DNA of 64,000 nt from Roseibium hamelinense (lineage in GTDB: Bacteria; Pseudomonadota; Alphaproteobacteria; Rhizobiales; Stappiaceae): positions 124,001 to 188,000 of the forward strand of contig NZ_VLLF01000007.1 of assembly GCF_007830545.1 (NCBI RefSeq), written 5' to 3'. A program made the translations under genes and the position numbers. The notes under the pieces are model-generated. The model worked only from the letters and a program-made list of their open reading frames with translations, was not told the DNA's origin and searched no databases. Positions 63,208 through 64,000 of this stretch are shown here, piece after piece (the first letter of the stretch is position 1; each line of letters starts with the position of its first letter).

Positions 63208-64000
63208 GTGAAAAACATAACAATTCTTGACGGCGGTATGGGCCAGGAGCTTGTTCATCGCACAGGACGCGCTCCAAGCGGTTTGTGGTCTGCTGCTCTG
63301 ATGCGAGAGAACCCGGAACTGGTGAAGCAGATTCACAGTGATTTTTTTGCAGCCGGAGCCGAAATCGCAACAGCGAACACCTATACGCTTCATCGTGACC
63401 GCCTCCGGCCGGCCGGGCTTGAGCATGAATTTGAGCAATTGCACCGCTTGGCGTGTACTCTGGCATGTGAAGCCCGGGATGCACATGGGCAGGGTATTGT
63501 GGCCGGTGCTCTGGGGCCACTGGGTTGGTCCTACAGTCACGATGGCGCACCGCCCCCGGCTCAATGGGCAGAGCTCTACAATGAAATATGCGCCCTGCAG
63601 CTGCCGTATGTGGATCTCTTCCTGATTGAAACCATTGGCTCTATTTCACATGCACTCAGCGCTCTGCATGGCGCGTCGGGGCATGGAAAGCCCGTCTGGC
63701 TGGCCCTGACAGTCGACGATGCGGACGGAACAAAACTGCGGTCGGGTGAAAGCCTTGAAAAAGTGCTTGGGGCGCTTCAGGTGCAGCCACCGGATTGTTT
63801 GCTTCTCAATTGTTCTTCCCCCGAAGCCGTGACGCAGGGCCTGACGGTCTTGAACGGTTGCGCTGTTCCAACCGGGGGCTATGCAAATGGGTTCACCGGC
63901 ATCGAACATTCTTTTTTGAGAAAGGGCAGCAGCGTTTCCGCGCTGTCCGCCCGGGAGGATCTGACCCCGGCCCTTTATGCCGATCAGGCTGAGCATTGGA
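63208..64000 (+). CDS. Homocysteine S-methyltransferase family protein (N-terminal 264 residues, cut by window edge)
   Basis: The frame from GTG 63208 stays open to the end of the window. It starts with ILDGGMGQELVHRTGRAPS, typical of homocysteine methyltransferases (LDGGMGTEL). ATANTYTLHRDRL and GALGPLGWSYSHDGA follow. A Cys in LLNCSSPEAV is the first expected zinc ligand; the second Cys pair would lie beyond the edge. Such enzymes transfer a methyl group to homocysteine to make methionine. AGCAGGG upstream may serve as a ribosome site. Confidence 0.88.
   Translation, partial: MKNITILDGGMGQELVHRTGRAPSGLWSAALMRENPELVKQIHSDFFAAGAEIATANTYTLHRDRLRPAGLEHEFEQLHRLACTLACEARDAHGQGIVAGALGPLGWSYSHDGAPPPAQWAELYNEICALQLPYVDLFLIETIGSISHALSALHGASGHGKPVWLALTVDDADGTKLRSGESLEKVLGALQVQPPDCLLLNCSSPEAVTQGLTVLNGCAVPTGGYANGFTGIEHSFLRKGSSVSALSAREDLTPALYADQAEHW

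Overview
The window is chromosomal DNA of an alphaproteobacterium with a FixLJ-FixK circuit and a cbb3 oxidase. The gene content (FixL-FixJ-FixK beside ccoNOQP-ccoGHIS, a DUF2948-hisD-UPF0262-phosphatase-infA-maf-yacG run, a type II dehydroquinase and a large sensor kinase fused to a sodium/solute symporter) fits the Hyphomicrobiales, possibly a marine Stappiaceae/Roseibium-like organism. That placement is inference from gene content and order; no rRNA gene is present.

Layout. 1-6.1 kb: an ATP-dependent DNA-repair set (Lhr-type helicase, cut by the window edge; metallo-beta-lactamase-fold exonuclease; ATP-dependent ligase) interrupted by an NTF2-like gene and a DEAD-box RNA helicase. 6.1-8.5 kb: a DsbA-fold isomerase, an exported coiled-coil protein and a tandem hot-dog thioesterase. 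9-16 kb: a signalling block with a LuxR-type response regulator, a membrane GGDEF-EAL protein and a symporter-coupled hybrid histidine kinase split by a +1 frameshift in a run of six C. 16.2-32.4 kb: an aminotransferase, then the low-oxygen block: haem-PAS kinase FixL, FixJ, an extra receiver protein, FixK, HemN, an AbrB-type membrane protein, CcoNOQP and CcoGHIS, and a methyltransferase. FNR/FixK boxes (TTGAT-N4-ATCAA type) stand before fixK, hemN and ccoN.

32.4-38.9 kb: small membrane and signalling proteins, aroQ, an exopolysaccharide-initiating sugar transferase, a divergent dnaA and UDP-glucose dehydrogenase. 39.2-42.8 kb: two secreted proteins sharing DUF4214-like C-terminal regions, one an RTX repeat protein and the other a trypsin-fold protease. 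43-48.2 kb: an amidase, an acetyltransferase, tail-collar and DUF6916-like genes, and a decayed integrative element ending in a broken tyrosine integrase beside tRNA-Thr. 48.5-55 kb: the conserved housekeeping run from murA to yacG, with one acetyltransferase gene broken by a frameshift.

55.2-62.5 kb: a periplasmic 5'-nucleotidase and then the most unusual locus of the window: a TPR plus outer-membrane beta-barrel protein resembling Slam/type XI secretion translocators, followed by two tandem paralogous FecR-domain exported proteins. The larger one carries a GETP-repeat linker and a C-terminus resembling the TbpB-like barrel domain of Slam cargo. The window ends with tRNA-Phe and the start of a homocysteine S-methyltransferase gene.
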